Below, one piece after another: positions 16,590 to 25,952 of a stretch of 64,000 bases of DNA (position 1 is its first letter; the number at the start of each line of letters is the position of its first letter). The notes under the pieces were generated by a model that had not been told where the DNA came from, did not search any database, and saw only the letters and a list, made by a program, of their open reading frames with translations. The stretch comes from Clostridiaceae bacterium DTU079 (GTDB lineage Bacteria; Bacillota; Clostridia; Acetivibrionales; Acetivibrionaceae): the NCBI GenBank assembly GCA_001512505.1, contig LFSC01000009.1, positions 168,148 to 232,147 of the forward strand, read 5' to 3'. A program made the translations under genes and the position numbers.

Positions 16590-18089
16590 TTAACAATTTA
16601 TAATAAAACTGCGTTTTCTATCAATCATTTCTTCAATGCGGTCAACATATTCCTCAACGTTCTTTACATTAAAAATCCTCTCAATCCGATTATTTTCAGG
16701 GAAGACAACCTTTGTTACAGCTCCTGCCCCTAAAGCTATTATCGTCTGTTTCTCCTCCATAATTTGAATATTATACATGCACTCATATCCCGGTTTGCTG
16801 TACCCTATGTTTTCAAGATTACCGAGCATATTTTTCTGCCGGTACAAATAATAGGGCTCAAGACCTATTTTTGTGATAAAATCATAAGCGTTATCCACGA
16901 TTTTCGCTACCTCATTTTCTGATATCAGGCTATAGCTGTCCTTTTCCTCATTAAGCCTTGATGCTCTTTTTATTGCCATTGTATGAACAGTGATGCTTTC
17001 AGGAGCAAGTTCACCAATTTTTTCTAAGGTATATTTAAAACCCTCAAGTTTCTCTCCCGGAAGTCCTGCAATTATATCCATGTTTATATTGTCAAATCCT
17101 ATATCCCTTGCGAGCTTAAAGGCTTCGACAATATCCTCGGCCGTATGGAGCCTTCCGATATTTCTTAAAACCTCATTATTCATGGACTGAGGATTTATAC
17201 TTATCCTGTTTACTTTACTCTTTTTAATTATCTCCAGCTTTTCTCTATTGATTGAATCCGGACGTCCGGCCTCCAATGTATACTCTTTCATTTGCCCCAT
17301 ATCAAAAGATTCTTCAATGAAGGAAAGAAGTTCTTCAAGATAAGGTGCATCAATAGCGGTGGGTGTTCCTCCACCCATATAAATACTCTGGATTTTAAAC
17401 CCTTTTGCATTCAATATTTCGCCTACACCGAATATTTCTTTTTTCAGGGCTTCAATATAGTTTTTTATGAAAGGGGCATATTTTTTGACGGAATTCGATG
17501 TAAAGGAGCAGTAAAGGCATCTTGTGGGACAAAAAGGTATCCCGATATAAATGCTGACCTTATCGGGTCCCGTACCGTCCAGTATATGCTTCTCTTTTTG
17601 AGCAATATTATACAAAAGCTCTGCCTTTTTTCCGGATACATAATAATAATCGGTCAATCTCGAGTAAATTTGCTCCCGGTTAAAACCTTTTTCCATCAAC
17701 TCATGCACTATTTTGGCAGGTCTTATTCCCGTCAAAACACCCCAGGGCATCTTTCTTGCCGTGTACTGTGACAAAGCCTTGTAGAGCTGTCTTTTTACTT
17801 CTCTCTTTTTAATCTTTTTTACTTCGTATTCATCATCTGCAGAATGTATTGAAAATGTCTCATTTTCAGTAAATTTTACACTGCCGCCTTCTTCGAGCAT
17901 AGTTTTTAATACAAATTGCCCGTCATTCTCTAACGAACTCTCCAAACCAGAGTACAAAACAAAACCCGGATTGTCCTCTCCGGGATCCTGATATTCTATA
18001 CTTGTTTCTTCGTTTCCATAAAACAGCCTTATAACATCCTCTATTTCATATTTAAAATCATGACCTTCAAGCCTTATGTAAATTTTCAT
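16590..18089 (-). CDS. hemZ: HemZ-type coproporphyrinogen III dehydrogenase-like radical SAM protein, 499 aa
   Basis: The radical SAM cluster motif is CPTRCLYC (CxxxCxxC), followed by SFTSNS as in HemN/HemZ proteins. The rest of the SAM barrel includes IYMGGGTPTAI, SINPQSMNNEVL, and NMDIIAGLPGE. The N-terminal 150 residues lack the HemN motif and match HemZ, and the C-terminal domain contains QKNMLGNLENIGYS. Length (499) is close to that of B. subtilis HemZ. The expected role is oxygen-independent conversion of coproporphyrinogen III, but this activity is doubtful in species lacking heme. I chose the ATG at 18089 (MKIYIRLEGH) over the GTG at 18110. It follows the MBL gene. Confidence 0.9.
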   Translation of the reverse strand: MKIYIRLEGHDFKYEIEDVIRLFYGNEETSIEYQDPGEDNPGFVLYSGLESSLENDGQFVLKTMLEEGGSVKFTENETFSIHSADDEYEVKKIKKREVKRQLYKALSQYTARKMPWGVLTGIRPAKIVHELMEKGFNREQIYSRLTDYYYVSGKKAELLYNIAQKEKHILDGTGPDKVSIYIGIPFCPTRCLYCSFTSNSVKKYAPFIKNYIEALKKEIFGVGEILNAKGFKIQSIYMGGGTPTAIDAPYLEELLSFIEESFDMGQMKEYTLEAGRPDSINREKLEIIKKSKVNRISINPQSMNNEVLRNIGRLHTAEDIVEAFKLARDIGFDNINMDIIAGLPGEKLEGFKYTLEKIGELAPESITVHTMAIKRASRLNEEKDSYSLISENEVAKIVDNAYDFITKIGLEPYYLYRQKNMLGNLENIGYSKPGYECMYNIQIMEEKQTIIALGAGAVTKVVFPENNRIERIFNVKNVEEYVDRIEEMIDRKRSFIINC

Positions 18090-18127
18090 ACCACTTTCAC
18101 CAGCCTTCACGGCTTAACACCTTTTTA

Positions 18128-18730
18128 TTAAAAACCTCTCTTTTCGGCTCCTATTGTGGTCGGTTCGCCATGTCCGGGATAAACAACAGTGCCGTCATCG
18201 AGGGTAAATAACTTTGTTCTAATTGAATTGAAAAGGGTTTCCATATCCCCGTCAAGTAAATCAGTCCTTCCAATACCCATTTTAAAAAGGGTGTCCCCGG
18301 TGAAAACTTTGTTTTCCGCTTTTATGCAAATACCGCCTGCAGAATGCCCGGGGGTATGTATTATTTCAAAATCGATTCCTCCGACCGTAAGTCTGTCTCC
18401 GTCATGCAATAATCTATCCGCCTTCTTGCATGCAACACCCAATCCCATGCCCAGGGCATCGTTTAAGGAAGGGTCCGTCAGTTTATCGGCATCATTTTCA
18501 TGTATTAAAACCTCCGCCCCTGTTTTTTTACGTACTTCCTCCACTGAAGCCAGATGGTCAATATGTCCGTGGGTTATTATAATATATTTTATGGAAAGAT
18601 TATTTTTCTTTGCGGCCTCTATTATATTATCCGAATCACATCCGGGGTCAATTACAACTGCCTCTCCTTTGTCTCCGACAATATAGCAATTCGAACCGAA
18701 AAGTCCATAGGGTATACATTCCAATATCAT
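18128..18730 (-). CDS. MBL-fold hydrolase (glyoxalase II-like), 200 aa
   Basis: The dinuclear metal motif THGHIDH is present, followed by the conserved HTPGHSAGGICI and the late YPGHGEPTTIG. FTGDTLFKMGIGRTDL is typical of small glyoxalase II-like proteins of Firmicutes. It is probably a cytosolic hydrolase of thioesters or related substrates. I chose the ATG at 18730, which has GGAGG 5 nt upstream, over the GTG at 18742. It lies 38 bp upstream of hemZ and follows dtd after about 70 bp, so it may be part of one transcript with relA, dtd and hemZ. Confidence 0.9.
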   Translation of the reverse strand: MILECIPYGLFGSNCYIVGDKGEAVVIDPGCDSDNIIEAAKKNNLSIKYIIITHGHIDHLASVEEVRKKTGAEVLIHENDADKLTDPSLNDALGMGLGVACKKADRLLHDGDRLTVGGIDFEIIHTPGHSAGGICIKAENKVFTGDTLFKMGIGRTDLLDGDMETLFNSIRTKLFTLDDGTVVYPGHGEPTTIGAEKRGF

Positions 18731-18801
18731 AATATCCTCCACTCAATCAAAAATTATAGCTTTTTAAATATTGTCCCAAAAACCGTCATTATCATATATA
18801 A

Positions 18802-19251
18802 TTAAAACTCCTTCTTGCTGTCAAGAAGAATTGTAACCGGTCCGTTATTATTTATTTCAACCATCATTTCAGCCTGAAATTTGCCGGTCTCAACCTTTAA
18901 TCCCAAATCCCTGCAAGCCGCTACAAACCTTTCGTATAGTTCTTGTGCCTTATTGGCTCCGGCTGCCTTGTCAAAACTGGGCCTTTTCCCTTTCCTGCAG
19001 TCTCCGTAAAGGGTGAACTGCGATATAACCAAAAGCTCGCCTCCCACATCCTTTAAGGAAAGGTTCATTTTTCCGTTTTCATCCTCAAAAATTCTTAGGT
19101 TTACAATCTTGTCTGCAAGGTATTCTAAATCCTTATCGGTATCATCGGCTCCAACACCCAAAAGAACCGTTAAGCCTTTTCCGATTTCTCCTACGGTTAC
19201 ACCTTCAACAGTAACCTTGGAAGACGTAACTCTTTGAACAACTGCTCTCAT
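18802..19251 (-). CDS. dtd: D-aminoacyl-tRNA deacylase, 149 aa
   Basis: The protein begins [17 protein letters not shown] and carries the catalytic-region motifs [17 protein letters not shown] (SQxTL) and NNGPVTI (Gly-cis-Pro), which define bacterial DTD. It removes D-amino acids (and glycine) mischarged onto tRNA. Length is standard. A GGGG SD precedes the ATG. It sits 33 bp downstream of relA, an arrangement common in Firmicutes. Confidence 0.97.
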   Translation of the reverse strand: MRAVVQRVTSSKVTVEGVTVGEIGKGLTVLLGVGADDTDKDLEYLADKIVNLRIFEDENGKMNLSLKDVGGELLVISQFTLYGDCRKGKRPSFDKAAGANKAQELYERFVAACRDLGLKVETGKFQAEMMVEINNNGPVTILLDSKKEF

Positions 19252-19284
19252 TACAATATCCCCTTTATATATTTTAAACTGAAA

Positions 19285-21462
19285 TTATTGTCTGTTTCTG
19301 GTAACTTCAAACACTCCGTTAACCCTTCTTATCTTTTTAATAATTCTCTCAAGCTGTTCAGTATTTGTTATCTCAAGAGTCAGGTTCATAATTGCAATCT
19401 GGTCCTTGGTAGTTCTGGCATTCATCGCCTTAAGCGGAATCCTGAATTCCCCGATAACATTGGTTATATCCATCAAAAGTGCAGTCCTGTCATTGGCCAT
19501 TACTGTGATATCCGCCTTATATGCCACATTGGTTGAAGTGTACCAGCTTACCTCAATAAGCCGGTTGTCACCGTCTATGTTATTTGTAACATTTATACAA
19601 TCCTTGCGGTGTACCGACACACCTCTTCCTCTTGTGATATAACCTATAATATCATCACCAGGAACAGGATTACAGCATCTTGAGATTCTGACGAGACAGT
19701 TATTTATTCCTTTCACTATAACACCGTTTTCAGGAAGACATTTCGCAGCAGTTTTCCTTTTCTGTTCAACCGTCTCCTCCATATATTCAGGTAATTCATC
19801 CGGCTTGACATTTTTTCTGTATTCTTCTTTCAGCCTGGAGATAACCTTATTGGCAGTAAGGCCGCCATAACCTATTGCCGCATAAACATCATCCAAAGAG
19901 CTAAAGGTATATTTTTTTAATATTATATCTATCCATTCGGGCTTAAAGAGTTGATTGTAGGTAAGTCCTTGCTTTTTCAGCTCCCTTTCAATCGTCTCCT
20001 TACCCCTGATAATATTTTCTTCTCTTTTTTCTTTTTTAAACCATTGATTAATTTTATTTCTAGCCTGAGAACTTTTGACGATTTTCAACCAATCACGACT
20101 TGGACCATGTACACTGGAAGAGGTTAATATTTCAACAATATCTCCGTTCTTTAAGACGTATTCAATAGGAACAATCTTGTTGTTCACCTTTGCGCCGGAC
20201 ATCTTGTTTCCGATAGCACTGTGAATGTAATAGGCAAAATCTATCGGTGTTGAGCCGGCAGGAAGACTGATAACGTCCCCTTTGGGAGTAAAAACAAAAA
20301 CCTCATCGGTAAAAAGGTCTATTTTCAAAGTTTCAATAAACTCATTGGCATCCCGCATTTCCTTCTGCCACTCTAAAAGCTGTCTCAACCATGCCAGCTT
20401 GTTGTCCGATTTTTCATCCGCTATTCCGCCTTGCTTATACCGCCAATGAGCTGCTATTCCCACTTCAGCTACCTTATGCATTTCCTCCGTCCTAATCTGT
20501 ACCTCAAAGGGAATGCCTTCATGCCCGATTAAAGTGGTGTGAAGGGACTGATACATATTAGGCTTCGGCATGGCAATATAATCCTTAAACCTGCCGGGCA
20601 AAGGCTTATATATCTCGTGTACAAGTCCCAGCACAGCATAGCAGTCCTTTACCGATTTTACTATCACCCTTAAAGCAAAAAGGTCATAGATTTGATCCAA
20701 GGTTTTGTTTTGCTGAACCATCTTTCTGTAAATACTGTATAAGTGCTTGGGTCTTCCCTCAATTTTTGCCCATATTCCAATCTCGGAAGTTTTCTCCTTG
20801 AGAGTTTCAATTATTCTTGCAACAAAGGCCTCTCTCTCTCTTCTTTTCTGAGCTATTTTGTTTGCCAAATCGTAATAAGCCTTTTCATCTAAATACCTAA
20901 AGCTTAGATCCTCAAGCTCCCACTTAATCATGGATATACCAAGCCTGTGGGCAAGAGGGGCATATATCTCCAAGGTCTCCTTTGCCTTTTCAATTTGTTT
21001 TTCGGGTGACATATACTTGAGGGTTCTCATATTGTGCAAACGGTCAGCCAGCTTTATAAGTATAACCCTAATATCCTTTGCCATTGCAAGGAACATTTTC
21101 CTCAAATTTTCGGCCTGGAGCTCTTCCTTTGAGGTATAAGGAATCTTACCCAGCTTGGTTACTCCATCCACCAATCTGGCTACTTCATCTCCAAACTCCC
21201 TCTGAATCTCCTCATAGGTACAGGTGGTATCCTCTATTGTATCATGGAGTATGCCTGCAACAATGGCTGTACAATCAAGCTCCAAATCAGCCAGTATATT
21301 GGCAACCTCCATCGGATGCACAATGAAAGGATCCCCGGAAACCCTTTGCTGCCCCTGATGAGCCTCCATTGAGATTTTGTGCGCCTTTTCAATTAGTTTA
21401 AAATCGCAGTTTGGGTTATACTTTTCTATTTTTTTTATAAGCCGGTTATAGCCATCACCCAT
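19285..21462 (-). CDS. relA: RelA/SpoT bifunctional (p)ppGpp synthetase/hydrolase, 725 aa
   Basis: Domains in order: HD hydrolase (residues ~25-150, with HDTIED at 73-78), RelA synthetase (about 230-340, with RFKDYIAMPKPNMYQSLHTT), TGS (about 390-450), zinc-finger/conserved-cysteine region (RISRCCNPVPGDDIIGYITRGRGVSVHRKDC) and ACT (about 650-725). Intact HD residues and synthetase motifs suggest both activities. The (p)ppGpp it makes or degrades controls stringent growth arrest. SD GGGGGA precedes the ATG. It lies downstream of apt, an order conserved in Firmicutes (recJ-apt-relA-dtd). Confidence 0.98.
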   Translation of the reverse strand: MGDGYNRLIKKIEKYNPNCDFKLIEKAHKISMEAHQGQQRVSGDPFIVHPMEVANILADLELDCTAIVAGILHDTIEDTTCTYEEIQREFGDEVARLVDGVTKLGKIPYTSKEELQAENLRKMFLAMAKDIRVILIKLADRLHNMRTLKYMSPEKQIEKAKETLEIYAPLAHRLGISMIKWELEDLSFRYLDEKAYYDLANKIAQKRREREAFVARIIETLKEKTSEIGIWAKIEGRPKHLYSIYRKMVQQNKTLDQIYDLFALRVIVKSVKDCYAVLGLVHEIYKPLPGRFKDYIAMPKPNMYQSLHTTLIGHEGIPFEVQIRTEEMHKVAEVGIAAHWRYKQGGIADEKSDNKLAWLRQLLEWQKEMRDANEFIETLKIDLFTDEVFVFTPKGDVISLPAGSTPIDFAYYIHSAIGNKMSGAKVNNKIVPIEYVLKNGDIVEILTSSSVHGPSRDWLKIVKSSQARNKINQWFKKEKREENIIRGKETIERELKKQGLTYNQLFKPEWIDIILKKYTFSSLDDVYAAIGYGGLTANKVISRLKEEYRKNVKPDELPEYMEETVEQKRKTAAKCLPENGVIVKGINNCLVRISRCCNPVPGDDIIGYITRGRGVSVHRKDCINVTNNIDGDNRLIEVSWYTSTNVAYKADITVMANDRTALLMDITNVIGEFRIPLKAMNARTTKDQIAIMNLTLEITNTEQLERIIKKIRRVNGVFEVTRNRQ

Positions 21463-21501
21463 AAAAATTCCCCCAAGTTAATCCCGATTCATATCAAAGA
21501 T

Positions 21502-22017
21502 TTAGTATTGTACAATGGACTCAACGTTATAACCTTTTAACCTGTCCCTTCCATTCAAGAACGTAAGCTCAACAAAATATACTATTCCCAATACTTCTCC
21601 TCCGAGCTGTTCAACCAGTTTGATGTTTGATTCCGTAGTTCCGCCCGTTGCAAGGAGATCGTCAACAATAACAACTTTCTGTCCCTTTTTTATTGCATCT
21701 ATATGCATCTCCAGAATGTCCGTCCCATACTCAAGCTGATATTCAACGTTGATGGTTTTGTATGGTAGCTTGCCTTTCTTTCTAATCGGTATAAAGCCTT
21801 TTCCCAAAGCATATGCCAGAGGAGTTCCGAAAATAAAACCCCTTGATTCCGGTCCTACAATTAGATCAAAGTCACCTAAGGACTCAATCTTTGCTTTCAT
21901 CGCATCAATACATTCCTTTAACGCTTGGGCATCCTGAAGCACTGTTGTAATGTCAATAAAATTTATGCCCTCCTTTGGAAAATCCATAACCTCTCTCAAT
22001 TTAGACTTTAAATCCAC
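21502..22017 (-). CDS. apt: Adenine phosphoribosyltransferase, 171 aa
   Basis: The protein converts adenine and PRPP to AMP. Recognisable parts are IDITTVLQDAQALKECID near the N-terminus, GPESRGFIFGTPLAYAL, GFIPIRKKGKLPY, and the PRPP-binding loop VVIVDDLLATGGTTES. I start it at the GTG (22017), because AGGGAGGGG lies just upstream and the resulting 171 aa match the family. Longer in-frame extensions into recJ are not supported. The start overlaps the 3' end of recJ by 17 nt. Confidence 0.96.
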   Translation of the reverse strand: MDLKSKLREVMDFPKEGINFIDITTVLQDAQALKECIDAMKAKIESLGDFDLIVGPESRGFIFGTPLAYALGKGFIPIRKKGKLPYKTINVEYQLEYGTDILEMHIDAIKKGQKVVIVDDLLATGGTTESNIKLVEQLGGEVLGIVYFVELTFLNGRDRLKGYNVESIVQY

Positions 22018-24541
22018 GTTGACCCCTCCCTGTACAAAATAAACACTTCGCATTTGCATGGTAGAATACACACGTCTCAGACAATGACTGAATACTCCTA
22101 AAAAGACAAGAATCCTCAAGATTTTTCTTGTCTTTCCCTATGTCCAGCAATGATATCTTCAATCCATATCGGCCAAAGGGCATTTTTGTCAGGATTGAAA
22201 TTTCCTCCATAACCTGTATGGCCCTTTTTACCTTGAAATAATTCATCGGAATGTTAAAATGTTTCTCAATTCCTTTAGCGAAGGCAAACAGATTTTCTAT
22301 AACAATATCCTTGCCGCAATTTGATTTTAAGTATTTATATACCGCTGCAATATCCCGTCTTTGTATCAAAATATCGTCATCATTAAATGCAATTATTATT
22401 CTATTATAAACATAAACTTTGCTTAAATCAATCAATCTTACAATATTATACAAATAATGTTTTGATGTCCATTCACCATATAGTATCACTCTGTCAAAGT
22501 CCGAAAAATATTCCTTCAAAGGACAAGGATTTACAATAATACACACGGGTTTGCTGTCCTGTTGATTGGTTTGCGAGTAACAAGTGATGTATTGATCCCT
22601 GATGGGAAGCGAACAGCTTTCTAAAGCATCTTCAATGCTATTTAAGCTGTTAATGGAGTTTACCAGAACAGCGACTCTTTCATTCCTTGACAGATATTCA
22701 TTTATTGCTTCTTCAATCTTTATTTCGGAGTTTATTTTTCTAATTCCCAACAAAACTTCATCAACCGCATCATCCTTCTTTTGAATGCTAAAATCAACTT
22801 TATCAAGGCTCATATAAAACTTGTTTTCCTTAATCAGCTTATATCCCGGCCGTAAATCCTTTAAATTCAACTGCAGATTTTCATTACCGTTCCAATAATT
22901 TGCCTCCATGGTGCATACTACGTCGACAATGTCCGATTCTCCATAAACATTTAATATATCCCCCATGTTAAATCCTATTGCTTCAATAGCAAGGCCGTCA
23001 TCATTAAATCTGACTTTTGCATGCTTGCTCTGTCCAACAGGACGTATGTCGTTAATTACTATATTGTCATATCTCAATAACGGCTGAGGATTGTTTGCTC
23101 CAAAGGGCTCTAACAGTCCGAGCATTTTGACATTTTCAAGGCTCAAATCCTCTTTTTTTATTTTGGCATCGATCTTTAACTTTGGAACAAGATCCGATTC
23201 ATCGAGTACCGAATCGGCATATTCATTTATCTTTCTTCTGAGTTCATCAATTTTGTCTGTTTTTAGTGTCAAACCTGCTGCCTGCTCATGCCCTCCATAC
23301 TTTTCCAGCAGATCCCCGCAATATTCCAACGCCTCAAATAAATTAAACCCTTCTATACTTCTTCCCGAACCTTTGGCCATGTCATCCTCAACAGAAATAA
23401 TCAAGCAGGGTCTATAATATTTCTCAGTGATTTTTGAAGCTACAATCCCTATAATTCCGTGATGCCAGCCTTCTCCTGCCGCAACAATTACTTTCTCCTT
23501 TTTTAAGTCTATACTTTCCTCAATACTTTTTTTCACTTCTTCTAAAATGGCAAGCTCGTTTTCCTGACGCAATCTGTTTTCCCGGTCAAGCTCCGTTGCT
23601 ATCTCAAAAGCTTCAGTTTCATCCTTTGTAGTAAACAATCTTACAGCCCTTGACGCATCACCGATTCTTCCTGCTGCATTTATCCTGGGAGCAAGACAAA
23701 AGCCTACCATATAGGAAGTAGCCTTCCTCTCCTCCACCCCGGATACCTTTATTAGAGCTCGCAAACCAATATTGTTTGTGTTTTCAATCATCGTCAGACC
23801 GCGCTTTACAATTATCCTGTTCTCCCCCAATAGAGGAACAACATCTGCAACGGTGCCCAGTGTAACAAGATCAAGATAACGCTCCTCTATCCCTTCCATG
23901 CCCAAACGAACGGAAACCGCTCTGACAAGTTTATATGCTACGCCGACTCCTGCAAGCTTCTTAAAGGGATAGTTACAATCACTTCTCATAGGATTTATTA
24001 CGGCAAAAGCTTTAGGAATTTCCTCCTTGCACTCGTGATGGTCGGTTATTATAATATCCAATCCATTACCGGATAAATACTCTATCTCTTCAAAGGCACT
24101 GATTCCGCAATCAACAGTAATCATCAGGTCTATATCCATGTCCCGAATCTTTTCCGCTGCTGCCGTGGATATCCCGTATCCTTCATTGAGTCTGTCGGGA
24201 ATATAATAGCTTACATCCTTGTTAAGGCTTCTGAAAAAATCATACAGGATTGAAGTACTGGATATACCGTCTACATCATAGTCTCCATAGATAAGTATTT
24301 TTTCGTTATTATTAACAGCCTTAACTATTCTATTCACTGCTTTTTCCATGTCCCGCAGTAAAAAAGGGTCATGAAGCCCTTCCACGGACGGATTCAAAAA
24401 CTCATTTATATAATCCGGGTCTTCAATACCTCTTGATAAAAATACCTTTGCAAGAAGCCTTGAAATACCCGCCTCATCAGCCAGCTTACGAACCTTCTCT
24501 TCAGGAAAATCATTTGTAAGCCATTTTCTGTTATTTGTCAT
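22001..24541 (-). CDS. recJ: Single-stranded-DNA-specific exonuclease RecJ, 846 aa
   Basis: DHH phosphoesterase motifs are GDYDVDG (86-92), a later VTVDCGIS, ITDHHE (166-170) and GVGVAYKL. The DHHA1 domain holds GGHEQAAGLTL and RSIEGFN, and the OB-fold domain follows. RecJ degrades single-stranded DNA 5' to 3' in recombination and mismatch repair. The C-terminal ~270 residues (from about 580) are an extended domain found in Firmicutes RecJ and end in CLFCTGRGQRGFKV, overlapping apt. SD AGGTGG precedes the ATG. Confidence 0.95.
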   Translation of the reverse strand: MTNNRKWLTNDFPEEKVRKLADEAGISRLLAKVFLSRGIEDPDYINEFLNPSVEGLHDPFLLRDMEKAVNRIVKAVNNNEKILIYGDYDVDGISSTSILYDFFRSLNKDVSYYIPDRLNEGYGISTAAAEKIRDMDIDLMITVDCGISAFEEIEYLSGNGLDIIITDHHECKEEIPKAFAVINPMRSDCNYPFKKLAGVGVAYKLVRAVSVRLGMEGIEERYLDLVTLGTVADVVPLLGENRIIVKRGLTMIENTNNIGLRALIKVSGVEERKATSYMVGFCLAPRINAAGRIGDASRAVRLFTTKDETEAFEIATELDRENRLRQENELAILEEVKKSIEESIDLKKEKVIVAAGEGWHHGIIGIVASKITEKYYRPCLIISVEDDMAKGSGRSIEGFNLFEALEYCGDLLEKYGGHEQAAGLTLKTDKIDELRRKINEYADSVLDESDLVPKLKIDAKIKKEDLSLENVKMLGLLEPFGANNPQPLLRYDNIVINDIRPVGQSKHAKVRFNDDGLAIEAIGFNMGDILNVYGESDIVDVVCTMEANYWNGNENLQLNLKDLRPGYKLIKENKFYMSLDKVDFSIQKKDDAVDEVLLGIRKINSEIKIEEAINEYLSRNERVAVLVNSINSLNSIEDALESCSLPIRDQYITCYSQTNQQDSKPVCIIVNPCPLKEYFSDFDRVILYGEWTSKHYLYNIVRLIDLSKVYVYNRIIIAFNDDDILIQRRDIAAVYKYLKSNCGKDIVIENLFAFAKGIEKHFNIPMNYFKVKRAIQVMEEISILTKMPFGRYGLKISLLDIGKDKKNLEDSCLFRSIQSLSETCVFYHANAKCLFCTGRGQRGFKV

Positions 24542-24620
24542 TCAACCACCTGTTCTAATTGAGTATTTATGCTTATCATAAGAAATGTACAATTTTAAGA
24601 AATATATAAATTTAATTATA

Positions 24621-24636
24621 ATGCATTCGAATGCAT
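24621..24636. other. 16-bp perfect palindrome upstream of recJ
   Basis: ATGCATTCGAATGCAT is a perfect palindrome in the 233-bp gap between recJ and the dipeptidase gene. It might be an operator for recJ or a recombination/methylation site. No neighbouring promoter boxes were clear. Confidence 0.5.
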
Positions 24637-24663
24637 AATTCAATTAACCTATTTCTTCAAAGA

Positions 24664-24690
24664 GCATAATATATATGTAAAGAAAATTAT
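24664..24690. repeat. Copy E of dispersed GCATA...GTAAAGAAAATT motif
   Basis: GCATAATATATATGTAAAGA is followed by AAATTATT. It shares the core GCATA-N-ATGTAAAGAAA with sites near 11188, 43382, 48570 and 56822. It lies upstream of recJ. Confidence 0.5.
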
Positions 24691-24774
24691 TCCGGATACT
24701 TTAGTTTCGGTAGTTGTCTTCACAAAATAATAAGCATTCCATTCCTCATAATAATAAAAATTATATTAAACATT

Positions 24775-25824
24775 CTATTTCTCGAATTCCTCAAAGGAAA
24801 TATCCAGAATAGGGTAGTTTTTTGCATTAGTGTCTTCAAAATGCCACCACTCGTTGTTAATTCTTCTGAAACCATGCTTCACCATAATCCTTCCCAACAG
24901 CTCCCTGTTTTCTATTTGATGCTCGGGACAGCCTTTATAATCCAATGCCGCCCGCTTGCTAAACTCGTCATAACCCGAAGGCATTTCTATTTCATTTCCG
25001 TCTTTATCCACCAATGTAACATCAACCGCTGCTCCTCTGTTATGTACTGAGCCTTTTTTGGGGTCTGCCACAAAAGATTTATTATCGGTTGCATCCCACA
25101 AAAGCTGTTGAGCAGAAAAAGGTCTGTAAGCATCGAATATTTTAAGCCTGTAACCCAGCTCTTTAAACTCATTGTTGGCCGCAATCAGCTTTTTGGCAGT
25201 CTCTTTATGTATTAGACATAATGGGCTTGAGTAAATCACTTTTCCGGTAAAATTGTCTTGGGTCGCATATTTTAAGTCTATTACAAACGATGAATCCAGA
25301 TCCTCCAATTTAACAAGCCCCTGGATTTCAAACACCCCGTCTTCATTAGAAGAGTCGCTTTTCACCTCTGCATTGGAAGGAGTCACAAATGAACCGGAGG
25401 TTTGACCTGTAGTTGAAGTTAGTGCTTGTTTCGAACTTTGAGCTGTAGTCGAAGCTGATGCTTGAGTTGAGCTTTGAGCTGTAATCGAAGTTGATGTCGG
25501 ATTCGAACTTTGAACTATAGTCGAAGTTGATGCTTGAGTCGAACTTTGAGCTGTAGTCGAAGTTGGTGTTTGTTTCGAACTTTGAGCTGTAGTCGAAGTT
25601 GGTGTTTGTTTCGAACTTTGAGCTGTAATAGAAGTTGATGCCGGACTCGAACTTTGAACTGTAGTCGAGGTTGATGCTAAATTCGAGCTTTGAGCTTGAG
25701 TTGAAACCGGCGCTGTATTCGCTTTATTGTTATACTCATCTATTTTATGACAGCTGAAAAAAAATAAAAATGAAGCCATTAACACAGCCAAAATAAAAAG
25801 CAAAATGCGAAAAGATCTATTCAT
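24775..25824 (-). CDS. VanX-type D-Ala-D-Ala dipeptidase with Ser/Thr-rich repeat stalk, 349 aa
   Basis: The protein starts MNRSFRILLFILAVLMASFL, a signal anchor with a Ser-Cys that could be a lipobox (FFFSCHK). Residues ~35-145 consist of about nine repeats of a 12-residue TSTTAQSSKQTP-like unit encoded by 36-bp repeats. The catalytic domain (about 160-349) has the M15D motifs SVHNRGAAVDVTLV (zinc His and Asp) and NEWWHFED (Glu and zinc His), and DAYRPFSAQQ. It should hydrolyse D-Ala-D-Ala or related cell-wall dipeptides outside the cell. The SD is AAGGAG. No vanA/vanH genes are nearby, so a vancomycin resistance role is not supported. Confidence 0.88.
   Translation of the reverse strand: MNRSFRILLFILAVLMASFLFFFSCHKIDEYNNKANTAPVSTQAQSSNLASTSTTVQSSSPASTSITAQSSKQTPTSTTAQSSKQTPTSTTAQSSTQASTSTIVQSSNPTSTSITAQSSTQASASTTAQSSKQALTSTTGQTSGSFVTPSNAEVKSDSSNEDGVFEIQGLVKLEDLDSSFVIDLKYATQDNFTGKVIYSSPLCLIHKETAKKLIAANNEFKELGYRLKIFDAYRPFSAQQLLWDATDNKSFVADPKKGSVHNRGAAVDVTLVDKDGNEIEMPSGYDEFSKRAALDYKGCPEHQIENRELLGRIMVKHGFRRINNEWWHFEDTNAKNYPILDISFEEFEK
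25425..25690 (-). repeat. 36-bp tandem repeats encoding the Ser/Thr stalk
   Basis: The dipeptidase stalk is encoded by degenerate 36-bp units of the type GAACTTTGAGCTGTAGTCGA (plus strand) followed by variable codons. Two neighbouring copies (about 25540-25611) are nearly identical, which suggests recent slippage or unequal exchange. Confidence 0.85.
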
Positions 25825-25858
25825 AAATATATCTCCTTCAAATGTCGGATAAAAGCTC

Positions 25859-25875
25859 AAGGGCATGGAGCCCTT
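25859..25875 (-). promoter_or_regulatory. Hairpin in the dipeptidase leader
   Basis: AAGGGC-ATGGA-GCCCTT lies between the yqeY terminator and the dipeptidase SD. With its flanks (AAAAGCT before, AAGGAA after on the minus strand) it resembles the first hairpin of the 62-bp repeats at 15872-15995, so it might be a member of the same family. Confidence 0.5.
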
Positions 25876-25917
25876 CCTTTATAATACTTTTCCTTTTGTC
25901 AAAACCGACTTGGTTAC

Positions 25918-25945
25918 AAAAAAAGCCCGATTTTCATCGAGCTTT
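25918..25945 (-). terminator. Terminator after yqeY
   Basis: On the minus strand AGCTCGAT pairs with ATCGGGCT (one mismatch/wobble) around GAAA and is followed by TTTTTTT. It lies directly downstream of yqeY. Confidence 0.85.
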
Positions 25946-25952
25946 ACTCATT

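Noticed and set aside
24775..25824. Vancomycin resistance operon
   Set aside because: Only the dipeptidase is present; vanH/vanA-type ligase genes are not in the neighbourhood.
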